In this document: positions 8,679-18,950 of the stretch, in pieces
How the letters are laid out: each line of letters begins with the position of its first letter
Numbering within the stretch: the first letter of the stretch is position 1
Assembly (NCBI RefSeq): GCF_001028175.1
Contig: NZ_AEJF01000141.1
Span: 1-64,000, forward strand
DNA length: 64,000 nt
Reading direction: 5' to 3'
From: Caballeronia mineralivorans PML1(12)
GTDB taxonomy: Bacteria > Pseudomonadota > Gammaproteobacteria > Burkholderiales > Burkholderiaceae
Made by a program: the position numbers and the translations under genes
Notes under the pieces: model-generated
What the model saw: the letters and a program-made list of their open reading frames with translations, nothing else
Databases searched by the model: none
What the model was told of the DNA's origin: nothing

Positions 8679-11600
8679 ATGATGAGCAAGATTTATCGCG
8701 TGGTCTGGAGTAAGTCGCAAGGTGCATTTGTAGTGGCCTCGGAACTGGCAAAAAGCAGTCGCAAAGGCCGGTCCGGACGAAGCGCATCGGTGCGCGGCGC
8801 CGGAGCATCGCCTTGCGGTCACGACGCACCGCTCAATGGGTCTGGAGACAATGTGTCAAGCGCCGGGATGCCGAAGCCGTTGGCATTTGCGCTAGCCGTG
8901 GCGTGTTTATCTCTCATCGACAGTCCGGCAGCCTGGGCTACCTGTTCCACCGTGGGTAACACGGTGTCCTGCGTCGGCGCGGCGAATTTATTGGCGCCAT
9001 CGTTTTCGAGCATCGCCGACAACCTGACCGTCAACGTGAACTCGGGCGCAAGCGTCGGGGTGTTGCTTGGCCTGCTCGGCACCGCGATGAACCTGTCGGG
9101 GAACAACGTCACGCTCAACAACGCCGGGACAATCGATCCCTCGCTTCTCGGCATAGGCAGTCTCCTGTCGAGCGGAACGACGATCGGCAATGCTGCCGCA
9201 AGCACCGTCACCGTTAACAACTCCGGCGTCATGAACGGGACGAGTGGCTTATTGGGCGTGAACCTCAGCAATCTGAACGGCATGGCGCTGGCCGTCCAGA
9301 ACGGCACGGGAGGCGTCACCAACATCACCAACTCGGGCAGCCTGGGTTCAAGCGCCCTGCTCGGCATTACGCTGATCCCGTCGGACGCGCCGGTGGTGGC
9401 CGTCTACGGCGGCGGCCAGGTCAACGCAGTCAACACGGGCACCATCACCGGCCGCGTTGCCTTCCAGGCTTCCGGCACGGCGGGCACCGGCAATACCTTC
9501 GTGAACGCCGGGACAATCAGCGGTAGCGTCTCCATGGGAGCCGCCAGTACCAACAGCTTTACCGCAGTAACCGGTTCGACCGTGAACGCAGGCGGCAGCC
9601 TCGGACTCAATTTGCTGGGGGTGGTCGGCATCAATCTCGGGTTTGCGCCCACGGGTGTCATCGACGGGGGCGCGGGGGGAAACAACACGCTCCTGCTGCA
9701 AAACTCCGCCACGGGTACGGGTTCGGGAACGACCGGTACAGGGACGATCGCGAGCGGCACGTATATCGACTTCCAGCATCTGACGGTGAACAGCGGCACC
9801 TGGACCTTGACCGGTTCCCTGGGTCTGACGGACTCGACGTTGAATGGCGGCGTCGCCGTTTTCGACAACAGCGGGGCATTTGGCACCGGCACCGTCACGG
9901 CCGGCGGCGGCACCGTGGAAGCCAGCACCGGTGGTCTTAACGTGGCGAACAATATCGCGCTGCAAACGGGCGGCTTGACCGTCCAGGGCACAAACGCGCT
10001 GACGCTGTCCGGCGGAATTTCCGGCGGCGGCTTCCTCATCAAGAACGGGTCCGGGACGTTGACTGCAACGGGCGCTAATAGTTATTCCGGCGGGACGATA
10101 CTCAACGCAGGGTCGATGGTCGTAGGCAATGGGCTGGCTCTGGGAACAGGACTTCTGTCAGTCGGCGGCGCGGCATCGCTCGACAGCACCGCGCCGGTGA
10201 CGCTGGGCAATAACATTTCTATCACCGGCGCCAATGCGCTCACGCTCGCGGGTTCCAATGCCCTTGGTTTGAGCGGGACCATCACAGGTACTGGCGCGCT
10301 CGTAAAAAATGGCGCTGCGACCACCACGCTGAGCGCCGCAGAGACTTACTCCGGCGGCACGACGATCAATGCCGGCACGCTGGCGCTGGGTGCGGGAGGC
10401 AGTTTGCTGGCAACCGGCGCGGTGAACGTAGCGGGTGCCGGCGCGGTCCTGGATATTTCCGCGAGCGGTAACCAGACGATCGGCTCGCTGGCAGGTGCAG
10501 CAGGCAGCGCGGTGTCGCTGGGTGCAAATACGCTGACTTTCGGCGACGCTACCAGCCAAACGTTTGCGGGCGGTATCGGTGGAACGGGCGGCACCGTCAA
10601 GCAGGGAACAGGAACCGAGACGTTGACCGGCGCCAACACATTCTCGGGCGGCACGACGATCAATGCCGGCACGCTGGCGCTAGGCGCGGGAGGCAGTTTG
10701 TTGGCAACCGGCGCGGTCAACGTCGCAGGAGCCGGTGCAGGTTTCGATATCTCCGCAGGTGGCAATCAGACGGTTGGTTCATTGGCCGGTGTGGCGGGCA
10801 GCACGGTTTCGCTGGGTGCGAACACGCTGACCCTGGGCGATGCCAGCAATCAAACGTTCGCTGGCGGTATCGGTGGGACGGGGGGGATCGTCAAGCAGGG
10901 AACGGGAACGGAAACGTTGACGGGCGCGAACACCTACACCGGCGGCACGACGATCAATGCCGGTACCGTGGCGCTGGGTGCGGGAGGCAGCTTGTCGGCA
11001 ACGGGCGCGGTCAACCTCGCGGGAGCCGGCGCAGGGTTGGACATCTCCGCGGGCGGCAATCAGACTGTCGGTTCGTTGGCCGGTGTGGCGGGCAGCACGG
11101 TGTCGCTCGGCGCCAATACGCTGGCCTTGGGTAACGCAGGCAATCAGACGTTCGCGGGGGGTATCGGCGGAACGGGTGGGATCGTCAAACAGGGAACGGG
11201 AACGGAGACGTTGACGGGCGCGAACACCTACACCGGCAGCACAACGATCAATGTCGGCACGCTGGCGCTGGGTGCGGGAGGCAGCTTGTCGGCGGGCGGC
11301 GCGGTGAACGTGGCAGGAACCGGTGCAGGCTTCGATATCTCCGCAAGCGGTGGCAATCAGACGATCGGCTCACTGGCGGGTATAGCGGGTAGCACGGTTG
11401 CGTTGGGCGCGAACACGCTGACTTTCGGCGATAGCACCAACCAGACGTTCGCCGGCTCGATCAACGGAACGGGCGGCATCGTCAAGCAGGGAACCGGCAC
11501 GGAAACCTTGACGGGTGCGAGCACCTACACCGGCAACACCAACATCAACGCCGGCACGCTGGTGGTGGGCGCGGGAGGCAGCCTGTCGGCCACCGGCACG

Positions 11601-14600
11601 GTGAATGTGGGACCAGGCGCGGGTCTGGATATTTCGGCAGGCGGCGTTCAGACGATCGGCTCGTTGACAGGCGCTGCGGGCAGCACGATTTCACTGGGTG
11701 CAAACACACTGACTCTCGGCGATGCGACCAACCAGACGTTCAGCGGTGCTATCGGCGGAACGGGCGGCCTTGTCAAGGAAGGCACGGGCACGGAAACGTT
11801 GACCGGCGCCAATACGTTCACGGGCGGCACGACGGTCGATGCGGGCATCCTGGCGCTGGGTGCCGGAGGCAGCCTGTCGGCCACCGGTGCGGTGAACGTG
11901 GCGGGAGCCGGCACGGGCTTTGATATCTCCGCGGGCGGCAACCAGACCATCGGTTCATTGGCCGGTGTAGCGGGCAGCGCGGTAACGCTCGGCGCCAACA
12001 CGCTGACGTTCGGTAACGCAGGCAATCAGACCTTCGCGGGGGGTATCGGCGGGACGGGTGGCATCGTCAAGCAGGGAACCGGGACGCAGACGTTGACGGG
12101 CGCCAACACGTTCTCGGGCGGCACGACGATCAACGCCGGCACGCTGGCGCTGGGCGCGGGAGGCAGCTTGTCAGCCACCGGTGCGGTGAACACGGCGGGA
12201 GCAGGCGCAAGTCTGGATATCTCCGCAAGCGGTGCCAATCAGACGATCGGTTCACTGGCGGGCGTTGCAGGCAGCACGGTTGCGCTGGGGGCGAACACGC
12301 TGACGCTGGGCGACGCTGGTAATCAGACGTTCGGCGGTGTGATCGGCGGGACGGGCGGCATCGTCAAGCAGGGAACGGGAACCGAGACGTTGACGGGCGC
12401 GGACACCTACACGGGCGGCACGACGATCAACGCCGGAACGCTGGCGCTGGGTGCGGGAGGCAGCCTGTCGGCCGCCGGCGCGGTGAACGTGGCTGGAATC
12501 GGCGCTGGCTTCGATATCTCCGCAGGCGGCAACCAGACGGTCGGTTCATTGGCCGGTGTGACGGGCAGCACGGTGTCGCTCGGCACAAATGCACTGACCT
12601 TCGGCGATGGCACCAACCAAACGTTCGGCGGCGTGATCGGCGGGACGGGCAGCATCGTCAAGCAGGGAACCGGGACGGAAACGATAACGGCAGCCAACAC
12701 GTTCTCAGGCGGTATGACCATCAATGCCGGTGCAATTGTATTGGGCGCGGGAGGCAGCTTGTCGTCGACCGGTACCGTCAACGTGGCGGGAGCCGGTGCA
12801 AGCCTGGACATCTCCGCAGGCGGCAACCAGACCATCGGTTCACTGGCAGGCGCGGCAGGCAGCACGGTCTCGCTTGGCGGCAACACACTGACCTTGGGCG
12901 CTGGCAGCAACCAGACGTTTGGCGGTGTGATCGGCGGCACGGGCGGTATCGTCAAGCAAGGTACCGGAACGGAAATCCTGACGGGCACGAACACCTACAC
13001 CGGCGGCACGACGATCAATGCCGGCACCCTGCAACTCGGCGATGGCGGCGTGACCGGCAGTGTTATCGGCAACATCACGAACAACGGGACGCTCGATTTC
13101 AATCACTCCAATAACTTGACGTCGGGCATCGTCGTTAGCGGGACGGGTGGTCTCGTCAAGGACGGCGCCGGGCAACTGACGTTGACGAGCACGAACACTT
13201 ACACCGGCGGCACCACGGTCAACAACGGCACGCTGGCACTGGGTACGGGAGGCAGCCTGTCGGCGACCGGCACGGTGAACGTGGCGGGAGCCGGCGCAGG
13301 TTTCGATATCTCCGCAGGCGGCAACCAGACCATTGGTTCACTGGCGGGTGCAGCGGGCGGCACGGTCTCGCTGGGGGGCAATACGCTGACCTTGGGTGAC
13401 ACCGCCAATCAGACGTTCGGCGGGGTTATCGGCGGGACGGGAGCGGTCGTTAAGCAGGGGACCGGAACCGAGACGCTGACTGGCGCCAACACTTTCACGG
13501 GCGGCACCACGATCAACGCCGGGACCGTAGCGTTGGGGGCGGGAGGAAGCTTGTCCGCAACGGGTGCAGTGAACATAGCGGGAGCGGGAGCCGGAGCTGG
13601 ACTGGATATCTCGCCGGGAGGTAACCAGACGATCGGCTCCTTGACGGGTGTTGCAGGCAGCACGGTTACGTTGGGCGGAAACACGCTGACGCTCGGCGAT
13701 AGCACCAACCAGACGTTTGCAGGCGGTATCGGCGGAACGGGCGGCATCGTCAAGCAGGGAACCGGAACGCAAACCTTGACCGGCACCAACACCTACACCG
13801 GCGGCACGACGATCAACGCCGGCACCGTGGTCCTGGGTGCGGGAGGCAGCTTGTCGACAACCGGCACGGTGAACATAGCAGCAGCGGGTGCAAGCCTGGA
13901 CATCTCCACGGGCGGCAACCAGGCGATTGGCTCACTGGCGGGCGTAACGGGCAGCACCATTTCCCTGGGTGGCAACACGCTGACTCTTGGCGATGGAACC
14001 AACCAGACCTTCAACGGCACGATCGGCGGAACCGGGGGGATCGCCAAGCAAGGCAGTGGCAACGAGACCCTGACGGGCAACAATACGTTCACGGGGGGAG
14101 CCGTCATCAACGCAGGCACGCTGACGCTGGGCAGCAGCGGCGCATTGAGCTCCAGTCCGGTGACGGTCGCGGGTCCGGCCACGCTCGACAACACGATACC
14201 GCTGAACGTAAGCAATCCGGTCGCGCTGGACGCGGGCGCGACTATCGGCGGTTCCGCGAACCTGACGTTGAGCGGGGTCATTTCCGGTACCGGCAGCCTG
14301 ACGAAGGACGGTCAGGCCGACCTGACGCTCGCCGGGGTCAATACCTACAGCGGCGGGACTACGCTGAACGGCGGTTCGCTGACCCTGGGCACCAGCACGG
14401 CTATCGGTACAGGACCGCTCACCGTCAATAGCGGTGTGTTGAACCTGAGCGGCGCCGGCCTTGCCGTAGGCTCGCTGAACGGCAACAGCAGCAACGGCGT
14501 ACTGAATCTCGGGACCGGGGCTTTATCGGTGAACGGCGGCGGTGCCTACGCCGGTTCGATCACCGGTTCGGGCTCGGTCATCAAGGACGGTTCGGCCACG

Positions 14601-16499
14601 CTGACGTTGAGCGGAGACAACACGTATGCCGGCGGCACAACGGTCAATGCCGGCACCTTGCAGCTTGGCAACGGCGGGACCACGGGCAGCGTGGCGGGGA
14701 ACATCGTCAACAACGGAACGGTCGCGTTCAACCACTCCGGCGATACCACGTACGGCGGCGCCATCAGCGGAACGGGTGGGGTCGCCCAGAACGGTTCGGG
14801 ACAACTGAGCCTGACGGGAACGAGTACGTATTCGGGCACGACTTCCGTCAACGCGGGCACGCTGGCGGTAGACGGTTCGATCGCCAACTCCACAGTCACG
14901 GTGAATAACGGCGGCACGCTGGGCGGTACCGGCAAGGTGGGTGGCGTCGTTGTTAATACCGGCGGTACTGCGGCAGTCGGTTCGCTAACCGGGACGCTCA
15001 ACGTGGGTGGTAACGTCAGCTTTGCCCCAGGCTCCACCTATCAGGTGCAGGTCAATCCGCAGCAGCAAGCTAACCTGATCAGCGCAACCGGTGCGGCGAC
15101 ATTGTCCGGCGGCACGGTCCAGGTCCAGCCAGTGGCCGGAAGTTACACGCCCAACACCATCTATACGATCCTCACGGCCGCGGGTGGTCTCTCTGGCACC
15201 TTTGCCAATACCACGTCCAACCTCGCTTTCCTCACGCCGACCCTCACTTATGATCCGCAGAACGTCTATCTGGCGTTGGCGCCGAACGGAACGACGTTTG
15301 CGCAGGTCGCGGCCACGTCTAACCAGCGTGCCATAGCGACTGCGCTGAGCGCGCTCGGCACGGCCAACCCGATCTACGACGCGCTTATCTCGCTGGACAA
15401 ACCGACGGCGCGCGCCGCCTTCGACAACCTCTCCGGTGAGATCCATGCCAGTGCGAAGAGCGTGATGCTCGACGACAGCCACTACATCAGGGATGCGGTG
15501 CTGGCTCGCACGCGGCAGGGGCTTGCACCGTCGTCGGGGCCGCTTGCGGCGCTGGCATCTGGCGCGGCGTTGTGCGATGCCGATGCACAGGACGAACGCC
15601 ATGACGACCACCCGGACGAGGCCACGTCACGCAGGCTTTCCCAACATGATTGCAGTGTGAAATCACGACTCGCTCCGGTAGTCTGGGGCCAGGCGTACGG
15701 CTCGCAGGGCCGGCTTGGAACCGATGGCAACGCCGCTAGTGTCGACCGCAGCAGCACGGGTTTTGTGGTCGGCGCCGATACGGCGCTCAACGACACATGG
15801 CGAGTCGGCGCGGCGGGCGGAATCGGGCATACGTCGTTCGACACGAGCCAGTCCAACGCATCGAGTTCAATCGACAGCTACCATCTCGCGCTCTACGGCG
15901 GCGCGCAGTTCGGCGCGCTGGGTCTGCGCCTGGGCACGGCTTACACCTGGAACCGGGTGCATGTCGATCGCAGCGCAAGTTTCGCGGGTTTTGCCGACAA
16001 TCCTTCGCCCAGCTACAACGCCGGCACGGCCCAGGTATTCGGCGAGGCGGGTTATGCGATTCCGGTCGGCCGGGTTGCGCTCGAGCCGTTCGCCGGCTTG
16101 GCCTATGTGAATCTCCATACCGATGGATTCACCGAAAATGGCGGAGCAGCGGCGCTGCATAGCGGCAACGATACCCAGAACGTGACGTACTCGACCCTTG
16201 GCGTGAGAGCGGCAAGCCGCTTCGACCTGAGTGGTACGACGGCGATCACGCCCCGCGGCATGGTGGGTTGGCGCCATGCATTTGGCAACGTGACGCCGAC
16301 GTCGCGTCTGGCGTTCGCCAGCAGCGCGACGACGTTCACGGTGTCCGGGGTTCCCATTGCCCGCGACAGCGCGGTGGTGGAACTGGGTCTCGATGTCTCC
16401 GTGGGTAAGAACGCGACGGTCGGCGTGTCTTATTCGGGCCAGTATGGAAGCGGGTATCGGGACAATGCCATCCAGGGGAATCTGTTGTGGAGATTCTGA
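8679..16499 (+). CDS. Giant type Va autotransporter adhesin with tandem passenger repeats
   Basis: Surface-exposed or secreted protein of 2,606 residues. The N-terminus is an extended signal peptide region (KIYRVVWSKSQGAFVVASEL) leading to a late hydrophobic core (PLAFALAVACLSLI) and cleavage near SPAAWA. The passenger is Gly/Thr/Asn-rich beta-helix sequence made of autotransporter-associated repeats of about 98 residues: (Y/F)TGGTTINAGTLALG, then NQTIGSLAG, then VKQGTGTETLTGANT. The last ~270 residues form an autotransporter beta-barrel (from about VVWGQAYGSQG) ending in the assembly signal LLWRF with a terminal Phe. Between passenger and barrel is an Asp/His-rich linker flanked by two Cys (residues about 2299 and 2325). 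There are two adjacent ATGs; the second (8682) gives the usual MSKIYRVVW start. Function is unknown; adhesion or aggregation is inferred from the architecture. Confidence 0.9.
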   Translation: MMSKIYRVVWSKSQGAFVVASELAKSSRKGRSGRSASVRGAGASPCGHDAPLNGSGDNVSSAGMPKPLAFALAVACLSLIDSPAAWATCSTVGNTVSCVGAANLLAPSFSSIADNLTVNVNSGASVGVLLGLLGTAMNLSGNNVTLNNAGTIDPSLLGIGSLLSSGTTIGNAAASTVTVNNSGVMNGTSGLLGVNLSNLNGMALAVQNGTGGVTNITNSGSLGSSALLGITLIPSDAPVVAVYGGGQVNAVNTGTITGRVAFQASGTAGTGNTFVNAGTISGSVSMGAASTNSFTAVTGSTVNAGGSLGLNLLGVVGINLGFAPTGVIDGGAGGNNTLLLQNSATGTGSGTTGTGTIASGTYIDFQHLTVNSGTWTLTGSLGLTDSTLNGGVAVFDNSGAFGTGTVTAGGGTVEASTGGLNVANNIALQTGGLTVQGTNALTLSGGISGGGFLIKNGSGTLTATGANSYSGGTILNAGSMVVGNGLALGTGLLSVGGAASLDSTAPVTLGNNISITGANALTLAGSNALGLSGTITGTGALVKNGAATTTLSAAETYSGGTTINAGTLALGAGGSLLATGAVNVAGAGAVLDISASGNQTIGSLAGAAGSAVSLGANTLTFGDATSQTFAGGIGGTGGTVKQGTGTETLTGANTFSGGTTINAGTLALGAGGSLLATGAVNVAGAGAGFDISAGGNQTVGSLAGVAGSTVSLGANTLTLGDASNQTFAGGIGGTGGIVKQGTGTETLTGANTYTGGTTINAGTVALGAGGSLSATGAVNLAGAGAGLDISAGGNQTVGSLAGVAGSTVSLGANTLALGNAGNQTFAGGIGGTGGIVKQGTGTETLTGANTYTGSTTINVGTLALGAGGSLSAGGAVNVAGTGAGFDISASGGNQTIGSLAGIAGSTVALGANTLTFGDSTNQTFAGSINGTGGIVKQGTGTETLTGASTYTGNTNINAGTLVVGAGGSLSATGTVNVGPGAGLDISAGGVQTIGSLTGAAGSTISLGANTLTLGDATNQTFSGAIGGTGGLVKEGTGTETLTGANTFTGGTTVDAGILALGAGGSLSATGAVNVAGAGTGFDISAGGNQTIGSLAGVAGSAVTLGANTLTFGNAGNQTFAGGIGGTGGIVKQGTGTQTLTGANTFSGGTTINAGTLALGAGGSLSATGAVNTAGAGASLDISASGANQTIGSLAGVAGSTVALGANTLTLGDAGNQTFGGVIGGTGGIVKQGTGTETLTGADTYTGGTTINAGTLALGAGGSLSAAGAVNVAGIGAGFDISAGGNQTVGSLAGVTGSTVSLGTNALTFGDGTNQTFGGVIGGTGSIVKQGTGTETITAANTFSGGMTINAGAIVLGAGGSLSSTGTVNVAGAGASLDISAGGNQTIGSLAGAAGSTVSLGGNTLTLGAGSNQTFGGVIGGTGGIVKQGTGTEILTGTNTYTGGTTINAGTLQLGDGGVTGSVIGNITNNGTLDFNHSNNLTSGIVVSGTGGLVKDGAGQLTLTSTNTYTGGTTVNNGTLALGTGGSLSATGTVNVAGAGAGFDISAGGNQTIGSLAGAAGGTVSLGGNTLTLGDTANQTFGGVIGGTGAVVKQGTGTETLTGANTFTGGTTINAGTVALGAGGSLSATGAVNIAGAGAGAGLDISPGGNQTIGSLTGVAGSTVTLGGNTLTLGDSTNQTFAGGIGGTGGIVKQGTGTQTLTGTNTYTGGTTINAGTVVLGAGGSLSTTGTVNIAAAGASLDISTGGNQAIGSLAGVTGSTISLGGNTLTLGDGTNQTFNGTIGGTGGIAKQGSGNETLTGNNTFTGGAVINAGTLTLGSSGALSSSPVTVAGPATLDNTIPLNVSNPVALDAGATIGGSANLTLSGVISGTGSLTKDGQADLTLAGVNTYSGGTTLNGGSLTLGTSTAIGTGPLTVNSGVLNLSGAGLAVGSLNGNSSNGVLNLGTGALSVNGGGAYAGSITGSGSVIKDGSATLTLSGDNTYAGGTTVNAGTLQLGNGGTTGSVAGNIVNNGTVAFNHSGDTTYGGAISGTGGVAQNGSGQLSLTGTSTYSGTTSVNAGTLAVDGSIANSTVTVNNGGTLGGTGKVGGVVVNTGGTAAVGSLTGTLNVGGNVSFAPGSTYQVQVNPQQQANLISATGAATLSGGTVQVQPVAGSYTPNTIYTILTAAGGLSGTFANTTSNLAFLTPTLTYDPQNVYLALAPNGTTFAQVAATSNQRAIATALSALGTANPIYDALISLDKPTARAAFDNLSGEIHASAKSVMLDDSHYIRDAVLARTRQGLAPSSGPLAALASGAALCDADAQDERHDDHPDEATSRRLSQHDCSVKSRLAPVVWGQAYGSQGRLGTDGNAASVDRSSTGFVVGADTALNDTWRVGAAGGIGHTSFDTSQSNASSSIDSYHLALYGGAQFGALGLRLGTAYTWNRVHVDRSASFAGFADNPSPSYNAGTAQVFGEAGYAIPVGRVALEPFAGLAYVNLHTDGFTENGGAAALHSGNDTQNVTYSTLGVRAASRFDLSGTTAITPRGMVGWRHAFGNVTPTSRLAFASSATTFTVSGVPIARDSAVVELGLDVSVGKNATVGVSYSGQYGSGYRDNAIQGNLLWRF
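10353..14093 (+). repeat. Tandem 294-bp coding repeats in the autotransporter passenger
   Basis: The segment beginning GGCGGCACGACGATCAA recurs at 10353, 10647, 10941, 11235, 11532, 11823, 12117, 12414, 12708, 13002, 13206, 13500 and 13800, with a degenerate copy near 14094. Spacing is 294 bp with small multiples-of-three deviations, except one shortened unit of 204 bp (13002-13206). The shortened unit contains a variant insert (NITNNGTLDFNHSN) that is echoed near 14700. All unit lengths keep the reading frame. Confidence 0.9.
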
Positions 16500-16888
16500 C
16501 CGGGATGTCATGAAGCTTGTGTAAGAACGGCACTGCGAGATCGCTCCCGGCGATGTTCGCGGTGTCGTTTCGGGCAGGGATGCGCCGGGCCGGATACCAG
16601 AATAATCATAGAGTCCGGCTGGCCGCCGCTGTGTTCCCGACCGATTTCACCCGCGCAATGGGAACAGCTCTTGCGTAAGCCGGCAGAGTCCTTTGCGGCC
16701 CGCCTCTAACGTCTCAGCAGAGTTAGCCTGCGCTCACCGCGGCTGCGGCGTCGAAACGTCTATTGCTTGGGGTTATCATCGGACACCTTATTGCCTTGTC
16801 CCCAAATTCAAGGTGAACCGCATGCGCCGCTTTACGCATCGCATTGCCCTTAATTACAATTAAATTACGACATGTGGGACCCGGAACA
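16500..16888. other. Intergenic region before the hybrid kinase
   Basis: 389 bp without a convincing gene. The only structure I see is an AT palindrome TTAATT-AC-AATTAA (16850-16863) 25 bp before the kinase ATG, and a short GGACA/TGTCC inverted repeat at 16781-16801. No U-tailed terminator follows the autotransporter. Confidence 0.4.
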
Positions 16889-18811
16889 ATGAAAGCCGAA
16901 GACAGCGGGAGGTCTCGTAATCTGAGCGACGAGCAACGTTTCCAACTGCTCGTCACGGGCGTCAGCGACTACGCAATCTACATGCTGAACCCTGAAGGGT
17001 TTATCAATAGCTGGAACGCCGGGGCGGAAAGGTTCAAAGGGTATGTCGCCGAGGAAATCATCGGTCAGCATTTCTCCGTGTTTTATACGGAGGAGGACCG
17101 GCGCAACGGCAAGCCGGCCCGGGCACTACAAACTGCGCGGGAACAAGGCAAGTTCGAAGATGAAGGCTGGCGGGTGCGAAAAGACGGCACGCGATTCTGG
17201 GCGAATGTCGTGGTCGATCCGATTCGGGATCATTCAGGCGAGCTGATCGGCTTTGCCAAGATCACTCGCGACATCACCGAGCGTAAAGCGGCTGAGGAGG
17301 CGTTGCGCGAGAGCGAGGAACGCTTCCGCCTGCTCGTCCAGGGCGTGACCGACTACGCAATCTACATGATCTCCCCGACTGGCGAGATCACGAACTGGAA
17401 CGCCGGCGCCGAACGCATCAAAGGGTACAAGCGCGAGGAAATCGTAGGCTCGAATTTCGCCGTCTTTTACACGGAAGAAGACCGCGCGAGGGGCATGCCG
17501 GCCCAAACGCTGAAAACTGCGTCAGAGGAAGGCCGCTTCGAACAGGAAAGCTGGCGCGTGCGCCGGGACGGAACGCGGTTCTGGGCGCATGTTGTTGTAG
17601 ACGCGATTCACGACGACGAAGGAAAACTGCTGGGTTTCGCCAAGGTCACACGGGATATTTCAGAGCGCAAGCAGGCGGCGGAAGCCCTGGAGCGGGCCAA
17701 TGCGGCGCTTTTCCAGTCGCAGAAGATGGAAGCGATCGGCCAGCTCACCGGGGGTATTGCCCACGACTTCAATAACCTGTTGGCGGTTATGTTGAGCAGC
17801 GTGGATGTGCTTGCCACGCGAGCGCAGAACTATGCCGACATCAAAGTGCTGGACGCCATGCGGCGCGCCGTGGAGCGCGGTGCGCTCCTGACCCAGCAGC
17901 TGCTTTCGTTCGCGCGCCGGCAACCCCTCATGGTCGAGAGATACGACCTAAACAAGGTGATCGGCAGTTTCGAAGCCGTGCTGCGCCGTGCGGGCAATTC
18001 CGCCATCGAGATGGATATACGTCCAGCCCACGACACCAGGACCGTGTTGCTCGATGCCGCCCGGTTCGAGGCGGCGCTGCTGAATCTGGTCGTCAATGCG
18101 CGCGACGCAATGCCCGATGGCGGAAAGCTGGTGGTCGCCGTCGAGAACGTCGAGCTCGGCGCAGGCCAGGTCGGGAATCTGGTCCCGGGTGCCTACGTCC
18201 GGGTATCCGTTGCCGATACAGGCTCCGGCATGCCGCCGGCAGTCGCGGCACGCGCCTTCGAGCCGTTCTTTACGACCAAGGAGGTTGGCAAAGGCACGGG
18301 GCTGGGCTTGAGCCAGGTCTATGGGTTCATCGCGCAGTCCGGCGGCGACGTGACGATCGACAGCGAAGAAGGCAAAGGCACGACCATCAGCATGTACCTG
18401 CCCGTGGTTGAAGGGGAGCCGGACGATGTGATTGCCGTGGCCGGAGCGCGCGTGGATACGGTGCTCATCGTGGAAGATGAGCCGGACGTGCTGGACGCGG
18501 CGGGGCAGCTTTTCCGCAGCATAGGTTACGAGGTTGTGACGGCAACCAATGGCGTCGACGCGATGGCCATGCTTGAGCGCCGGACCGACATCGACATTCT
18601 ATTTACCGACGTAGTCATGCCGAAGGGCATGAACGGTATTCAACTGGTGCGCTCGGCGCGCGAGCTTCGGCCCGATCTCAAGGTGATACTGGCGTCGGGG
18701 TATCCGCTCTCGGCTTTGCGCGAGCAGTACGGTCGTATCGACGATTTCGCCTTCGTCAACAAGCCGTATCGCCTGGCCGAACTCGCCAAGGTGCTCAGGG
18801 CGGCGGGCTAA
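16889..18811 (+). CDS. PAS-PAS hybrid sensor histidine kinase with receiver domain
   Basis: Cytosolic hybrid kinase of 640 residues with no membrane segment. Two consecutive PAS domains (about 15-135 and 145-260) are strikingly alike: both carry DYAIYM, NAGAER(F/I)KGY, VFYTEEDR and RDGTRFWA-type segments, so they look like an internal duplication. HisKA follows with phospho-acceptor His about 292 in GGIAHDFNNLL. The ATPase domain has VNARDAMPDGG, DTGSGMP and KGTGLGLSQVYG. The C-terminal receiver has VEDEPD, acceptor Asp about 574 in FTDVVMP, and Lys in NKPYR. The pattern fits soluble redox, light or ligand sensors of the HWE/FixL-like kind; no haem or flavin site is certain. I chose the ATG at 16889, since the upstream TTG at 16844 lacks a ribosome site. 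No response regulator is adjacent. Confidence 0.9.
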   Translation: MKAEDSGRSRNLSDEQRFQLLVTGVSDYAIYMLNPEGFINSWNAGAERFKGYVAEEIIGQHFSVFYTEEDRRNGKPARALQTAREQGKFEDEGWRVRKDGTRFWANVVVDPIRDHSGELIGFAKITRDITERKAAEEALRESEERFRLLVQGVTDYAIYMISPTGEITNWNAGAERIKGYKREEIVGSNFAVFYTEEDRARGMPAQTLKTASEEGRFEQESWRVRRDGTRFWAHVVVDAIHDDEGKLLGFAKVTRDISERKQAAEALERANAALFQSQKMEAIGQLTGGIAHDFNNLLAVMLSSVDVLATRAQNYADIKVLDAMRRAVERGALLTQQLLSFARRQPLMVERYDLNKVIGSFEAVLRRAGNSAIEMDIRPAHDTRTVLLDAARFEAALLNLVVNARDAMPDGGKLVVAVENVELGAGQVGNLVPGAYVRVSVADTGSGMPPAVAARAFEPFFTTKEVGKGTGLGLSQVYGFIAQSGGDVTIDSEEGKGTTISMYLPVVEGEPDDVIAVAGARVDTVLIVEDEPDVLDAAGQLFRSIGYEVVTATNGVDAMAMLERRTDIDILFTDVVMPKGMNGIQLVRSARELRPDLKVILASGYPLSALREQYGRIDDFAFVNKPYRLAELAKVLRAAG

Positions 18812-18950
18812 GAAGGGTGGCGCCGCGATATCGCAAGAATCGCCGCGGGCGATGGAATAGACGCCGGGCGTGGGGTGTTGTGAAAGTGCAGCCAGGACAG
18901 ACCGGCGGACCGGTGATGGCTGCGACCACTCCACACTTACGGGTTCCACC

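Noticed and set aside
12407..12994. Long leftward Pro/Val/Pro-rich frames opposite the autotransporter (several between 8.8 and 16.5 kb)
   Set aside because: They are complements of the Gly/Thr/Asn repeat coding and repeat with the same 294-bp period; no ribosome sites or known domains.
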